Assembly: GCF_027497255.1 (NCBI RefSeq) | Contig: NZ_CP114903.1 | Coordinates: 806,001-870,000, forward strand | Reading direction: 5' to 3' | DNA length: 64,000 bases | DNA from: Micromonospora sp. WMMD882 | GTDB taxonomy: Bacteria; Actinomycetota; Actinomycetes; Mycobacteriales; Micromonosporaceae | Part shown: positions 26,501 to 34,790 of the stretch, in pieces | Layout of the letters: each line of letters opens with the position of its first letter | How positions within the stretch are numbered: the first letter of the stretch is position 1 | Position numbers and translations under genes: made by a program | The notes under the pieces: generated by a model | Databases searched by the model: none | Seen by the model: only the letters and a program-made list of their open reading frames with translations | Told to the model about the DNA's origin: nothing

Positions 26501-28485
26501 CCGACCGCTTCCCCTGGCTGCTCACCGCCGAACAGATCGCCGACCAGCAGGGCTTCTTCCACTGGGAACTCACCTTCGCCCAGGCCTTCACCAACGGCTT
26601 CGACCTCCAGGTAGGAAACCCACCCTGGGTACAGCCAGACTGGATGGATGCTTCCGTTCTCGCTGAGGTGGATCCGTGGTTTATGGTTGCCGCCGAAAAT
26701 GAATGGGCGACCTATGTGCGTCGCAGACAGAGTTTGCTCGAAACTGGATCTGCGCGCGACTTCTATCTAAGTGAGCGTTCGGTAGTCGGTGGAAGTGCTG
26801 CTTTTACCGGCTCGCCGATTTATTATCAAGTGTTAGGCGGTGGGCGTGCCGACTTTTATCGCTGCTTTATCGCTCAAGTATGGCGCAATGCGACCGTGGC
26901 GGGTATTTCCGGTCTACTTCACCCCGGCACTCATCTCACAGGGCCGCAGGAAGGATCTCTTCGCCCCGAGGCTTACCGACGTCTGCGGATACTTGGCAGT
27001 TTTGTCAACGTGGCGAACTGGGCGTTCGCGCCTCCTGTGGGGAGGAAGCAAGAGTTTGGCGTAAATGTTTATGGGAGAGCTGGGGAAATCTCCTTTGTTC
27101 ATGCCAGCAAGCTTTACTCTGTCGAAACCTTCAGGGCGTCTCTTAATCATGATGGCAATGGCGAGATTCCGGGCATCAAGAATGGCAGGAATTGGGATAG
27201 AAGGCCACATAGGGATCGCCTGATTCGCGTCGATCGTGACCGTCTCGAAATGTGGCGTCGTCTACTAAATTTGAGCAATGCTCCTGTTGAATCGACGCCC
27301 CTTCTGCATCCCGTTACCACTGCCGAGACGGCAGCAATGGAGGCGCTTGCGAGGGCGAAGCCTAGACTGCGTGATTGTGAGGCATTTATTAGTGTTGGTT
27401 TCAATGAGCGGACCGACAAGGTTGCGGGACTCTTTTATGAGGAAGTCGGTCGGCGCGACACCTGGGAAGATGTAATCCTTAATGGGCCAAACTTCTCGTT
27501 GGCCACTCCGTTTGCCAAGCAGGATCCGCAGACAGGAAATTTTGATCAACCGGTAGACTTAGAGGAATTAACAGAAAATTTTCTCCCTTCCACCAAATTT
27601 CGGCCACCAAATGATCGAGAAAATTACGAGCGAAAGCTCGATAATCGGCCGGACGGGAGAGGAGGTAGGCGCAGTAGCATAGAATTTTACCGGCTGTTTT
27701 GGCGTGAAATGACGAAAGCCGAAAACGAAAGAAGCCTTTTCGTTGCGCTCTTTCCGCCGGGGCCCAGTCATGTTCATGCTGTCCGCAGCATGGCTATGGG
27801 GAGTGACTTGCAGACCGCTTTGGTCGCCGGATTCTGGTCGGCTCTACCTCTGGATTATCTGCTCAGGGTGACAGACAGGGACCATATGAGCCGAACAGAA
27901 GCCCTTGTGATGCCGGTGCCGGAGGAAAATCACCCTTTGCAGTCTGCGCTTCTGCTTCGCACGCTTAGGCTGAATGCGTTGACTTCCGGTTATGGCCAGT
28001 TGTGGAACCGTCTGTTCCGAGAATCTTGGCAGCATGAGGAGTGGGCCCTGAATTGGCCGTCTCCTGGGCGCCTTGGTGATGTGCCTCGAACATGGGATCC
28101 ATCTGTGCCGATCCGTAGTGAGCTGATGCGACGGTCAGCCCTGTTGGAAATTGATGCTTTGGTGGCGGTCTGGCTGGGTATGGAAGTAGAGCCGTTGTTG
28201 GCCCTATACAAATCTAGATACGGCACGCTGGCGAAGTATGAGACTGCTATGTACTTCGACGCTGCCGGTCGGAAGATTGCAGCGGATAGAATAGCCTGGG
28301 GAAGGCGGCAGCGCCCCGATACCTTCGCCGAATTAGAGAAGCATCTGTCGGATCCGGCGGGATGCCCGGCTCCGAAGGGATATGCTGCACCGTTCTACCA
28401 TGCGGATCGAGAGAGCGAGTATCGATTGGCCCATTCGATCTTCAGTGAGCGATATAAGGAAGCGGATATCAGCTCACGATCGTAG
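23503..28485 (+). CDS. Large N6-adenine DNA methyltransferase (PglX/DrmMI-like), mosaic C-terminus
   Basis: A 1660-residue methylase. The N-terminal 550 residues are helical and unassigned. ASYYTPQSLTEVTVQL (about 565) leads into SAM motif I EPALGSGAFLNEAI (about 605), then CYGVDLNRTAVELAEVSLW and, after a long insert, catalytic motif IV VGNPPWVQPDW (about 1036-1046). It methylates adenine, presumably to mark self DNA for the SNF2 partner. From about 26610 to the stop the DNA is far less GC-rich and contains TTA leucine codons (for example at 26833), unlike the upstream two thirds. This is consistent with exchange of the target-recognition half. The ATG at 23503 overlaps the SNF2 stop. Residues ELTFAQAFTNG before motif IV match a CRISPR spacer of this window. 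Confidence 0.88.
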   Translation: MSPESLTNRGEYLSAHYLAEILPTTLKGSDLVKRWAAAEKDGEQTPRTRLRALRRAYFDAKTELADEAFFDPERLRKLHRELLRALGFDPETEPPAETEPHPEPRTETRAEPRTVTVERAGQEHVVTVAYAELGGGHGGIVALDCGWAVDTEAAQDPDDAGRLLTPVTLTAADSIDTGAKLASWLFAADEPRPRYVLLLSGGVVTLADRGAWGEGRYLAVSLDTLYARNDDREYDVVAALFGADSLRPPAEGGTEPLAELVTGSRQHAVGVSGELREGLKVSVELIANEVLDRIRQAGYRPEQVMALDELARELGREALRYLYRILFLLYAEARPELGVLPVNDREYVEGYSLARLGDLVARRLPPSADGGFHLYDSLDLLFRMVNEGHRERAGATVDEHASEGEGLRFEPMRSDLFLPERTRLIGRLMPAPGDDEDDDDPPTIDTRLRNKVLYQVLRRLMLTKGGKRRRGGFISYAQLGINQLGAVYEGLMSYTGFVATEPLYEVAKNGDPKDGSWMIPASRADEYDDAVFVYKEDPYTGVRSRVSHDPGAFVWRLAGRDRQTSASYYTPQSLTEVTVQLALKYRLDQDDTVTPARELLDWTICEPALGSGAFLNEAINQVAAEYLRRRQKELAVTLDPEDYHLELQRVKAYIALHNCYGVDLNRTAVELAEVSLWLNVMHAGLQAPWFGLHLRRGNSLIGCGRKTYDAKQLTDKSWLTTAPQEKPFRHGDVDSGAVHHFLLPADGWGAVAGEKEARELAPAETAKLKAWRTAMRRTPTAKGKNPQVRRLQALARRVEFLWGLVQQRLAISEAEIRRDIPVWGADDLPPVTGAVEREKILADLTAPGTPYWRLKTLMDVWCALWFWPLDAVGLLDGSDPAYPTTPVEVSQVRDVPADAEPTGYEVADFFGNVQTHQVKPSTKPIGGTRQITVAEKLRRQVPLTSLDDWLTFAEALIGRKDADEDDEHFYGLTFTSLDEMSAFEQKLDGVIGVDAPWTLTDRFPWLLTAEQIADQQGFFHWELTFAQAFTNGFDLQVGNPPWVQPDWMDASVLAEVDPWFMVAAENEWATYVRRRQSLLETGSARDFYLSERSVVGGSAAFTGSPIYYQVLGGGRADFYRCFIAQVWRNATVAGISGLLHPGTHLTGPQEGSLRPEAYRRLRILGSFVNVANWAFAPPVGRKQEFGVNVYGRAGEISFVHASKLYSVETFRASLNHDGNGEIPGIKNGRNWDRRPHRDRLIRVDRDRLEMWRRLLNLSNAPVESTPLLHPVTTAETAAMEALARAKPRLRDCEAFISVGFNERTDKVAGLFYEEVGRRDTWEDVILNGPNFSLATPFAKQDPQTGNFDQPVDLEELTENFLPSTKFRPPNDRENYERKLDNRPDGRGGRRSSIEFYRLFWREMTKAENERSLFVALFPPGPSHVHAVRSMAMGSDLQTALVAGFWSALPLDYLLRVTDRDHMSRTEALVMPVPEENHPLQSALLLRTLRLNALTSGYGQLWNRLFRESWQHEEWALNWPSPGRLGDVPRTWDPSVPIRSELMRRSALLEIDALVAVWLGMEVEPLLALYKSRYGTLAKYETAMYFDAAGRKIAADRIAWGRRQRPDTFAELEKHLSDPAGCPAPKGYAAPFYHADRESEYRLAHSIFSERYKEADISSRS
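26569..26600 (-). other. Near-match (28/32) to a CRISPR spacer of this window
   Basis: The reverse complement of the spacer at 32043-32074 aligns here without gaps. It has 28 identities of 32; the differences are at positions 15, 21, 31 and 32 of this strand. Two of the mismatches fall at spacer positions 1 and 2, the PAM-proximal seed. The adjacent triplet, read on the spacer strand, is TCG rather than the AAG typical of type I-E. It should therefore not be an efficient self-target. Confidence 0.85.
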
Positions 28486-28825
28486 TCCTCGGAAGCGCTG
28501 ACTAGAGCGGAGGGCGAGGTTGTGCGCTCACTTGGCGGTGGATGGGGAGCGCCGACGACTTTCTTCAGTTAACGCGCAGCCTCCGACTGGCGAGCAAAGA
28601 CCTCTACAGCGCCCGGAGCTTCCGAAAAGTCCTGATGAAGTCCGATTTTGCGGAAGTGAGTGGTGGACGGCCGAACATCTTGTCTGTCTGGAGCGGGAAC
28701 CGCAGTGCTGATGGTCACCGTATTGGGATGGTAGATCGAGCGGCGGGCTGGCTGCTACGTCGAGCGGACAGTCAGCAGCGCGACCGTATGGTGCCTTTCG
28801 GTTGCGCTGCCGTCCCCGATTTTGT
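26610..28825. other. Low-GC segment of probable foreign origin
   Basis: From about 26610, inside the methyltransferase gene, base composition drops sharply to near 50 percent GC by eye, and codons ending in A/T, including TTA, become common. This continues past the stop at 28485 to about 28825, where the DUF397 gene begins and composition starts to recover. The reading frame is not interrupted at the junction. Confidence 0.75.
28486..28825. other. Gap without a supported gene
   Basis: The 340 bp after the methyltransferase stop belong to the low-GC segment. A weak plus-strand open frame from ATG 28542 (begins MGSADDFLQLTRSL) runs into the DUF397 gene on the opposite strand and lacks a clear ribosome-binding site. 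It may be a remnant of the DNA that brought the new methyltransferase tail. I see no clear terminator. Confidence 0.4.
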
Positions 28826-29020
28826 TCAGTGCCGGGTCTTAGTCGTCTGGATAAAGGTGGTCCAAGCGGTGGTAGGGAAGGTGAGGGCGGGGCCCGCCGG
28901 GTTCTTGCTGTCGCGTACGGCGACGAGGCCGGGTAGGTTGTCGGCTACCTCGACGCAGTCACCTCCGTTGTCGCCGCTGCGGGTGCTCTTGCGCCACTGA
29001 GCACCGGTCAGGTCAGCCAT
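28826..29020 (-). CDS. DUF397 protein
   Basis: A 64-residue DUF397 protein with the family pattern TGAQWRKSTRSGDNGGDCVEV, VAVRDSKNPAGPALTF and a Trp-rich end. Its ATG at 29020 lies inside the end of the upstream helix-turn-helix gene (8-bp overlap). DUF397 proteins are encoded next to XRE/DUF5753 regulators all over Streptomyces and Micromonospora and are thought to act with them, in a toxin-antitoxin-like or developmental pair (whiJ/bldB-associated type). The gene is only 64 codons but entirely typical. Confidence 0.88.
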   Translation of the reverse strand: MADLTGAQWRKSTRSGDNGGDCVEVADNLPGLVAVRDSKNPAGPALTFPTTAWTTFIQTTKTRH

Positions 29021-29894
29021 GGTGAACCTCCATGATGATCTTGTTGACCAGATTTTCCGATTGTGCCTCATCCAACGCGAGATCATCGAGGCTCGCCCAT
29101 ACTTCTTCGTAGATTGCGAGTTCTTCCTTGCGGTCGAGGTAGAGCGCCCCGGTCAGAGACTCCTTGTAGACGACCGACGGCTCAGGCTCGACCCGGTTGC
29201 GGATGGGGAAGTCCAGCATGACGAAGGAGCCGGCGACCGCGCCGAAGTGCAGGCCGACGCTGTGGGGTAGGACGCGGATGGAGACGTGGGGCAGTTCCCT
29301 GATCTCCAACAGGTGACGGAGTTGCCCAGCCATGGTCGCTGGGCTGCCTACCGTGCGCAGTAGTGCTCCCTCGGACAGGATCACCTCCAGCTTGGGTGCC
29401 CGAGGAAGCCTCCGATGCAGGATGGCCTGCCGTTGTTGCCGTACCTCAACGAGGCGTTCACGCTCATCGTCCGTCATCGTGCGTCGGCGCTGGTAGACCG
29501 CGTGCGCATACTCGGGTGACTGCAGCATGCCGGCGATCAGGGCTTCGTCGAAGCGGCGGATGCTGGAGGCTGCTGACTCCAGGCCGACGTACAGCTCGAA
29601 CCACTCGGGGATGGCGTCGAGGTAGGAGTGCCACCAGCCCTTGGCCTTGGTCTCGTGGGCGACGGCGATGAGGGCCTGGGTCAGGGTGGGTGTCGCGCCG
29701 TAGAGGTCGCAGAGGGCGCGGACGTCGAGAGGGCGGATCGGGCCCAGGCCGCTCTCGATGCGCCACACCTTCTGCCGGCTACAGTGCAGCGCGTCCGCCG
29801 CGCCGTCGAGGGTCATCTGCGCTTCGGAGCGCAGCTCCCGTAGCGCTCGCCCGAGCTGTCGTCTCGGGACGGTCGATCCCATGTCGTCGGCCAT
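29013..29894 (-). CDS. XRE-family regulator with DUF5753 domain
   Basis: A 293-residue regulator. The N-terminal XRE helix-turn-helix is LRSEAQMTLDGAADALHCSR plus the QKVWRIESG recognition helix. The DUF5753 domain follows (YVGLESAASSIRRFDEALI, GMLQSPEYAHAV, LPHSVGLHFGAVAGSF). The ATG at 29894 follows GAGAGGGG; an upstream in-frame ATG at 29939 lacks a site. On the minus strand a TTGACA-like box occurs at 29956-29961. It pairs with the DUF397 gene it overlaps. It probably binds its own promoter and governs a small local regulon. Confidence 0.88.
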   Translation of the reverse strand: MADDMGSTVPRRQLGRALRELRSEAQMTLDGAADALHCSRQKVWRIESGLGPIRPLDVRALCDLYGATPTLTQALIAVAHETKAKGWWHSYLDAIPEWFELYVGLESAASSIRRFDEALIAGMLQSPEYAHAVYQRRRTMTDDERERLVEVRQQRQAILHRRLPRAPKLEVILSEGALLRTVGSPATMAGQLRHLLEIRELPHVSIRVLPHSVGLHFGAVAGSFVMLDFPIRNRVEPEPSVVYKESLTGALYLDRKEELAIYEEVWASLDDLALDEAQSENLVNKIIMEVHHG

Positions 29895-30489
29895 CCGCCA
29901 CCCCTCTCCGTGTTGCGTTTTGTTACATCGGGATGCCACCGGTGAAACGTCGCTCTGTCAACAAATCGGAAATGACTGGGTCGGCGATGTCTCGCGCTTT
30001 CGTGGCTACTCCATGGACCTTACCGGACGCCTTCGACAATCGCTATAACGGCGCAATTCCCACGCCTGAAAATATCACGTTCCTTCGCGAGGAAGGGTTG
30101 GCGTGAAAGTGGTTGTCCTGACCGGGGGCGGCTACGTCGGGCGATAGAATCAAGTTTATCGATTCAGGTCGGCGGCTGTCCTGAACCCGCATAGCGTTCT
30201 GCATGTTCCGTGCTGGAGCCGAGCTTCCTGGCATTCCCGCCAACGCCTCGTCACAGGCTGGACGTTGCCCCGACACCGCGACCGCAGAGGCAAGGAGATC
30301 CGACGTACGGGCAGAGACGCCCCCGACCCTCCGCTGTGGGTGCGACTCGCCGGCGTCGGCGGCTGCCTCCGGACAGTGGAATCCCGGACACTGTCCGGTG
30401 TGACGACCACCGTCCACGCTGTGGACAGCAGGCGAATCAAAGTGAAGGAAAACGCACTAGTTGATCTTTAGCGCCCCAGCTCAGGAAGT
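29895..30489. promoter_or_regulatory. XRE promoter side and CRISPR leader
   Basis: This is a gap of about 600 bp. The left part should hold the XRE gene promoter (minus strand). The last 65 bp or so before the first CRISPR repeat (about 30425-30489) are AT-rich, with runs such as AATCAAAGTGAAGG and AAAACGCACTAGTTGATC, as expected of a type I-E leader. Repeats are intact on this side and degenerate at the far end, which also puts the leader here. No cas gene or other supported gene lies in the gap. Confidence 0.6.
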
Positions 30490-30588
30490 CTCTTCCCCGC
30501 GCACGCGGGGGTGATCCGGTGCCGGCCGAGAGCCACCATCCACTGCCCGCCTCTTCCCCGCGCACGCGGGGGTGATCCCCCGATGCCG
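30490..30588 (+). CRISPR. CRISPR array, leader-proximal part (type I-E-like)
   Basis: Two repeats start at 30490 and 30551, exactly 61 bp apart. The repeat is 29 bp: CTCTTCCCCGCGCAC followed by GCGGGGGTGATCCG; the second ends in C. The first spacer is 30519-30550 (32 bp). The second spacer is cut after 9 bases at 30588 by an insertion sequence. Repeat sequence, palindromic core and 29/32 geometry match type I-E arrays of actinomycetes. The array reads left to right. Confidence 0.95.
30579..30588. repeat. Target-site duplication, left copy
   Basis: CCCGATGCCG directly precedes the left end of the insertion sequence and is repeated exactly at 31920-31929 after its right end. The 10-bp length is within the range usual for ISAs1-family elements. 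Confidence 0.9.
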
Positions 30589-31919
30589 CAGGGTCCCGGC
30601 AAAGTCGTTAGATGATGCCGAGGAGGGCCAGTGCCCGGCTGCTGTCGCGGGCGTGATGCCGGTTGGCAGCGGCGATGTTGGTGAGCCCGGCGAGGCGTAG
30701 GGCGCCGATGGCGGCGTTGCGCAGGGCGGCCATGACTTGCGGTCCGGTGCCGGTACGGATTTGGCTGCGGTCTTCGTCGTAGGTGACGTCGCGGACCCAG
30801 TGGATCTTGTTCTCGATGGACCAGTGGCCGCGGATCCACGCGGCCAGTTGATCCGGTTTCGCCTGGTGGACTTGCAGGTCGGTGATGGCGTAGACGGTCT
30901 CGGTGGTGAAGCGTTTCGGCTCATCGAGGCGTCGTCGGCGGCGGCGGATCTGGATGGCCTGGGCGGCGTGCGGGAAGTCGATGCCGGTGGAGATGGTGAG
31001 GATCTTCAGGGTGCGTATCTCGCGGCGGCCGTGCCCGCGGTCGTCGTGGCGGGTGGCGTCGGGGACGGCCCGCCAGGGCAGACCGGCGAGTTGGGCGTGC
31101 AGGTGGGGCTGGTTGGCTTTGACGGTCAGGATCCAGTGCGCGCTGCGTTCGGCGAGGTAGGCGACGTGTTCGCGCTGGCAGTGCAGCGCGTCCGCGGTGA
31201 TCACCGTGTTGCGCAGGTCGCTGATCTGGTCGAGTAGAGGTCCGAACCGGGTGATCTCGTTGGTCTTGCCGTCTACGTTGGTGCTTGCCAGGACCACACC
31301 GGTGGCCTGATCACAGGCGGCCATCACGTGATCGGCGGCGGTGACGGCGGTGCGGGATCCGCGCAGGGTCTTGCCGTCGACCGCGATCGCCTGCCGGCTG
31401 CCCGAGGCGCTGGTCGTGGCCCGGCCGACGAGCCAGCCGCTGATCGCCGTGGTCAGCAGATCCGGGTCCAGGGCCTGCAGCAACCGGCGGATCATCGCCT
31501 CCGACGGGCGCCGGTCAGCGGCGATACCCAGTGCCTCGGCCGTCTCGTCCGGGACATCGGCCACCCACTCCGCGATCGCGGAGTACGAGCGGTAGCCGGC
31601 CACCACGGCACACACCACCGCGGTCACCACCACGCACAGCCGATGCCGCACACCGCGGCGAGCTCGTGGATCAGGCACCCCGGCCAGTGCTGCGGGTAGC
31701 CCGCCAGCGGTTTCGGGCACGGTCAGAGCCGGTGCATCGGACAAAGACGAGATCAGCGATGATGGCAGGGCGGGCATGACTCACTTCGGATCGATCACCG
31801 TGGCGTAGGAACCTTGATGATCTTCTGAGCTGGTCATGCCCGTCTTGCTGCCACAAACGCTGGCGCTTCTACTTCAGAAGCCTCAAGTCGGACAGCGTCA
31901 CGACTTTGCCGGGGCCCTG
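30589..31919. mobile_element. ISAs1-family insertion sequence, complete
   Basis: A 1331-bp element. The left end CAGGGTCCCGGCAAAGTCGT (30589-30608) and the right end read inward from 31919 agree at 19 of 20 bases. One transposase gene fills it, and its stop codon overlaps the left inverted repeat. A 10-bp target duplication flanks it. It has inserted inside the second spacer of the CRISPR array. Removing it with one duplication copy restores a 32-bp spacer between perfectly phased repeats. Confidence 0.93.
30608..31777 (-). CDS. ISAs1-family DDE transposase
   Basis: A 389-residue transposase with an N-terminal DUF4338/H-repeat-associated region (VPDPRARRGVRHRL, GYRSYSAIAEWV) and a DDE core: AVDGKTLRGS (first Asp), ITADALHCQREH (second Asp) and GHWSIENKIHWVRDVTYDED (Glu region with the Y-D-E-D end). 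It appears full length and intact, so the element may still be mobile. The ATG at 31777 is close to the right terminal inverted repeat. The stop TAA (30608-30610) overlaps the left one. Confidence 0.93.
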   Translation of the reverse strand: MPALPSSLISSLSDAPALTVPETAGGLPAALAGVPDPRARRGVRHRLCVVVTAVVCAVVAGYRSYSAIAEWVADVPDETAEALGIAADRRPSEAMIRRLLQALDPDLLTTAISGWLVGRATTSASGSRQAIAVDGKTLRGSRTAVTAADHVMAACDQATGVVLASTNVDGKTNEITRFGPLLDQISDLRNTVITADALHCQREHVAYLAERSAHWILTVKANQPHLHAQLAGLPWRAVPDATRHDDRGHGRREIRTLKILTISTGIDFPHAAQAIQIRRRRRRLDEPKRFTTETVYAITDLQVHQAKPDQLAAWIRGHWSIENKIHWVRDVTYDEDRSQIRTGTGPQVMAALRNAAIGALRLAGLTNIAAANRHHARDSSRALALLGII

Positions 31920-31929
31920 CCCGATGCCG
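31920..31929. repeat. Target-site duplication, right copy
   Basis: CCCGATGCCG is identical to 30579-30588. The remaining 23 bases of the interrupted spacer continue at 31930-31952, up to the next repeat. Confidence 0.9.
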
Positions 31930-31952
31930 TCGGTGCCGCCGCCGGGCCTGTC

Positions 31953-32285
31953 CTCTTCCCCGCGCACGCGGGGGTGATCCGTACGTGTGCGCCTCATCGA
32001 TGATCGTCACGACCTCTTCCCCGCGCACGCGGGGGTGATCCGCCGCCGTTGGTAAAGGCTTGGGCGAAGGTGAGCTCTTCCCCGCGCACGCGGGGGTGAT
32101 CCGGCGGTGTCGAGGGGGAGTAAGTCCGTCTCTCGCTCCTCCCGCGCACACGGGGATGATTCCGTCCACACGGTGCTGTCGATGTCCTGCGCGACCTTCT
32201 CCCCGCGTGTGCGAGGGTGGTCCGATCAGCACGGCTCCGGTGGTGTCGCGCAGCTCGTTTCCCCGCGTACGCGGGGGCTGATGCC
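31953..32285 (+). CRISPR. CRISPR array, leader-distal part
   Basis: Three perfect repeats start at 31953, 32014 and 32075, followed by three decaying repeats near 32136, 32196 and 32256, which is typical of the trailer end. Spacers are 31982-32013, 32043-32074, 32104-32135, about 32165-32195 and about 32225-32256. With the left part this gives eight repeats and seven spacers before the insertion. Read on the minus strand, spacer 31982-32013 encodes VVTIIDEAHT and spacer 32043-32074 encodes LTFAQAFTNG. Confidence 0.93.
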
Positions 32286-32821
32286 GCCGAGAACGCGAGC
32301 GCGGTTTCTGCTGCCGGGAGGGCCGAGGGGTGTCGCCCCGTCGGTCCGGTCGGACCGCCTGCGTGGTCGCCGGCCCCGGGAGCCGGTGCCGGGCCACGTG
32401 GACCCTCAGTCGTTCGTTGTCGGGTCCACGTGGCCGTAGGCGGTTGCCGCGTGGGTGCCGGTGGCCGGGTCGGCTGCGGTGGCGTTTCTGCCGGCCATCC
32501 ACCTTTCTGTCGACGATCTTCATCAAGGCACATGGGATCCGGAATGGGCGACGACTGTGACCTCCTCCATGGGCGACCGGTGTCCGGGGTGACGTATCCG
32601 CATGACTCCTGATCGCGGATTCGTCGCCCCGCTGAGTGGCTGACTTCGCTCACCCCAGGAAAGCCGCAGGTAAGGCGGTAGATCGGGTTATTTCGGAATG
32701 GGCGTCCACAGTGAAGTTCGTCAATTGACTGACGGTTGGCGGCGCGGATATCCTGGCGTGGCGATCATGATTCGCGTTCTCCACGGTTTCCCCCACCAGT
32801 GTCAGCACGGAAGGGATCACC
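32286..32821. promoter_or_regulatory. Intergenic region with candidate protease promoter
   Basis: There is no supported gene in these 536 bp. A vegetative-type promoter is plausible at 32725-32754: TTGACT, 18-base spacer, TATCCT. It lies about 70 bp ahead of the protease start. The left part may be decayed array trailer. Confidence 0.4.
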
Positions 32822-34405
<1,584 letters not shown>

Positions 34406-34790
34406 CCCTGAGCGGTTCCGTTCCGACCCCCCCGACGACGGCCGTGGCGCGCGAGCGCCGCGGCCGTCGTCCGTCAGTGGCTCACGTGCGGCTCAGCTCC
34501 GCTTCGCCGGGCACTGCGGCAGCCGGTCGTCCCCGAGTGGCCCGTGAGCTGCTGGTGGGCTGACCGGCGGCCCGCCGGTGCCGGCGGGGAGCGGGCGGGT
34601 TCGGTTCGCTGCGGGTTCCGGTTCTCGGCTGGCCGTCGCGCGCTGGCATGGGCCCATTTAAACCGGCCCACGCCATCCGGGTCCGCAGTGGACGAACTTT
34701 GTGGACAGGATTCACGATCTGGCGTACTGTCCGCTCGGCCGACCGAGCGTGGACCCCGGCCGGCGGAAAGCGAGCGGAGGAGCGCGCGGC
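34406..34790. other. Intergenic region
   Basis: Between the protease and the EcsC-like gene. It contains the strong terminator at 34435-34470 and otherwise no supported gene. A GTGGACAGGATTCACGATCT stretch near 34699 could be promoter DNA for the downstream gene, but no clear consensus is present. Confidence 0.4.
34435..34470 (+). terminator. Strong hairpin after the protease gene
   Basis: A 16-bp stem, ACGACGGCCGTGGCGC at 34435-34450 pairing with 34455-34470 (one T-G wobble) around a GCGA tetraloop, 30 bp after the protease stop. No U-run follows, which is usual for high-GC actinomycete terminators. Confidence 0.8.

Noticed and set aside
26569..26600. The resident methyltransferase as the true protospacer (autoimmunity)
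   Set aside because: Four mismatches, two of them in the PAM-proximal seed, and a TCG instead of AAG PAM. A related foreign gene is the better source.
28542..29000. Possible plus-strand gene of about 150 codons after the methyltransferase
   Set aside because: It overlaps most of the DUF397 gene on the other strand, has no ribosome-binding site, and its second half is a shadow. At most a remnant.
30490..32285. Two separate CRISPR arrays
   Set aside because: Repeat phase and the rebuilt 32-bp spacer show that one array was split by the insertion sequence.
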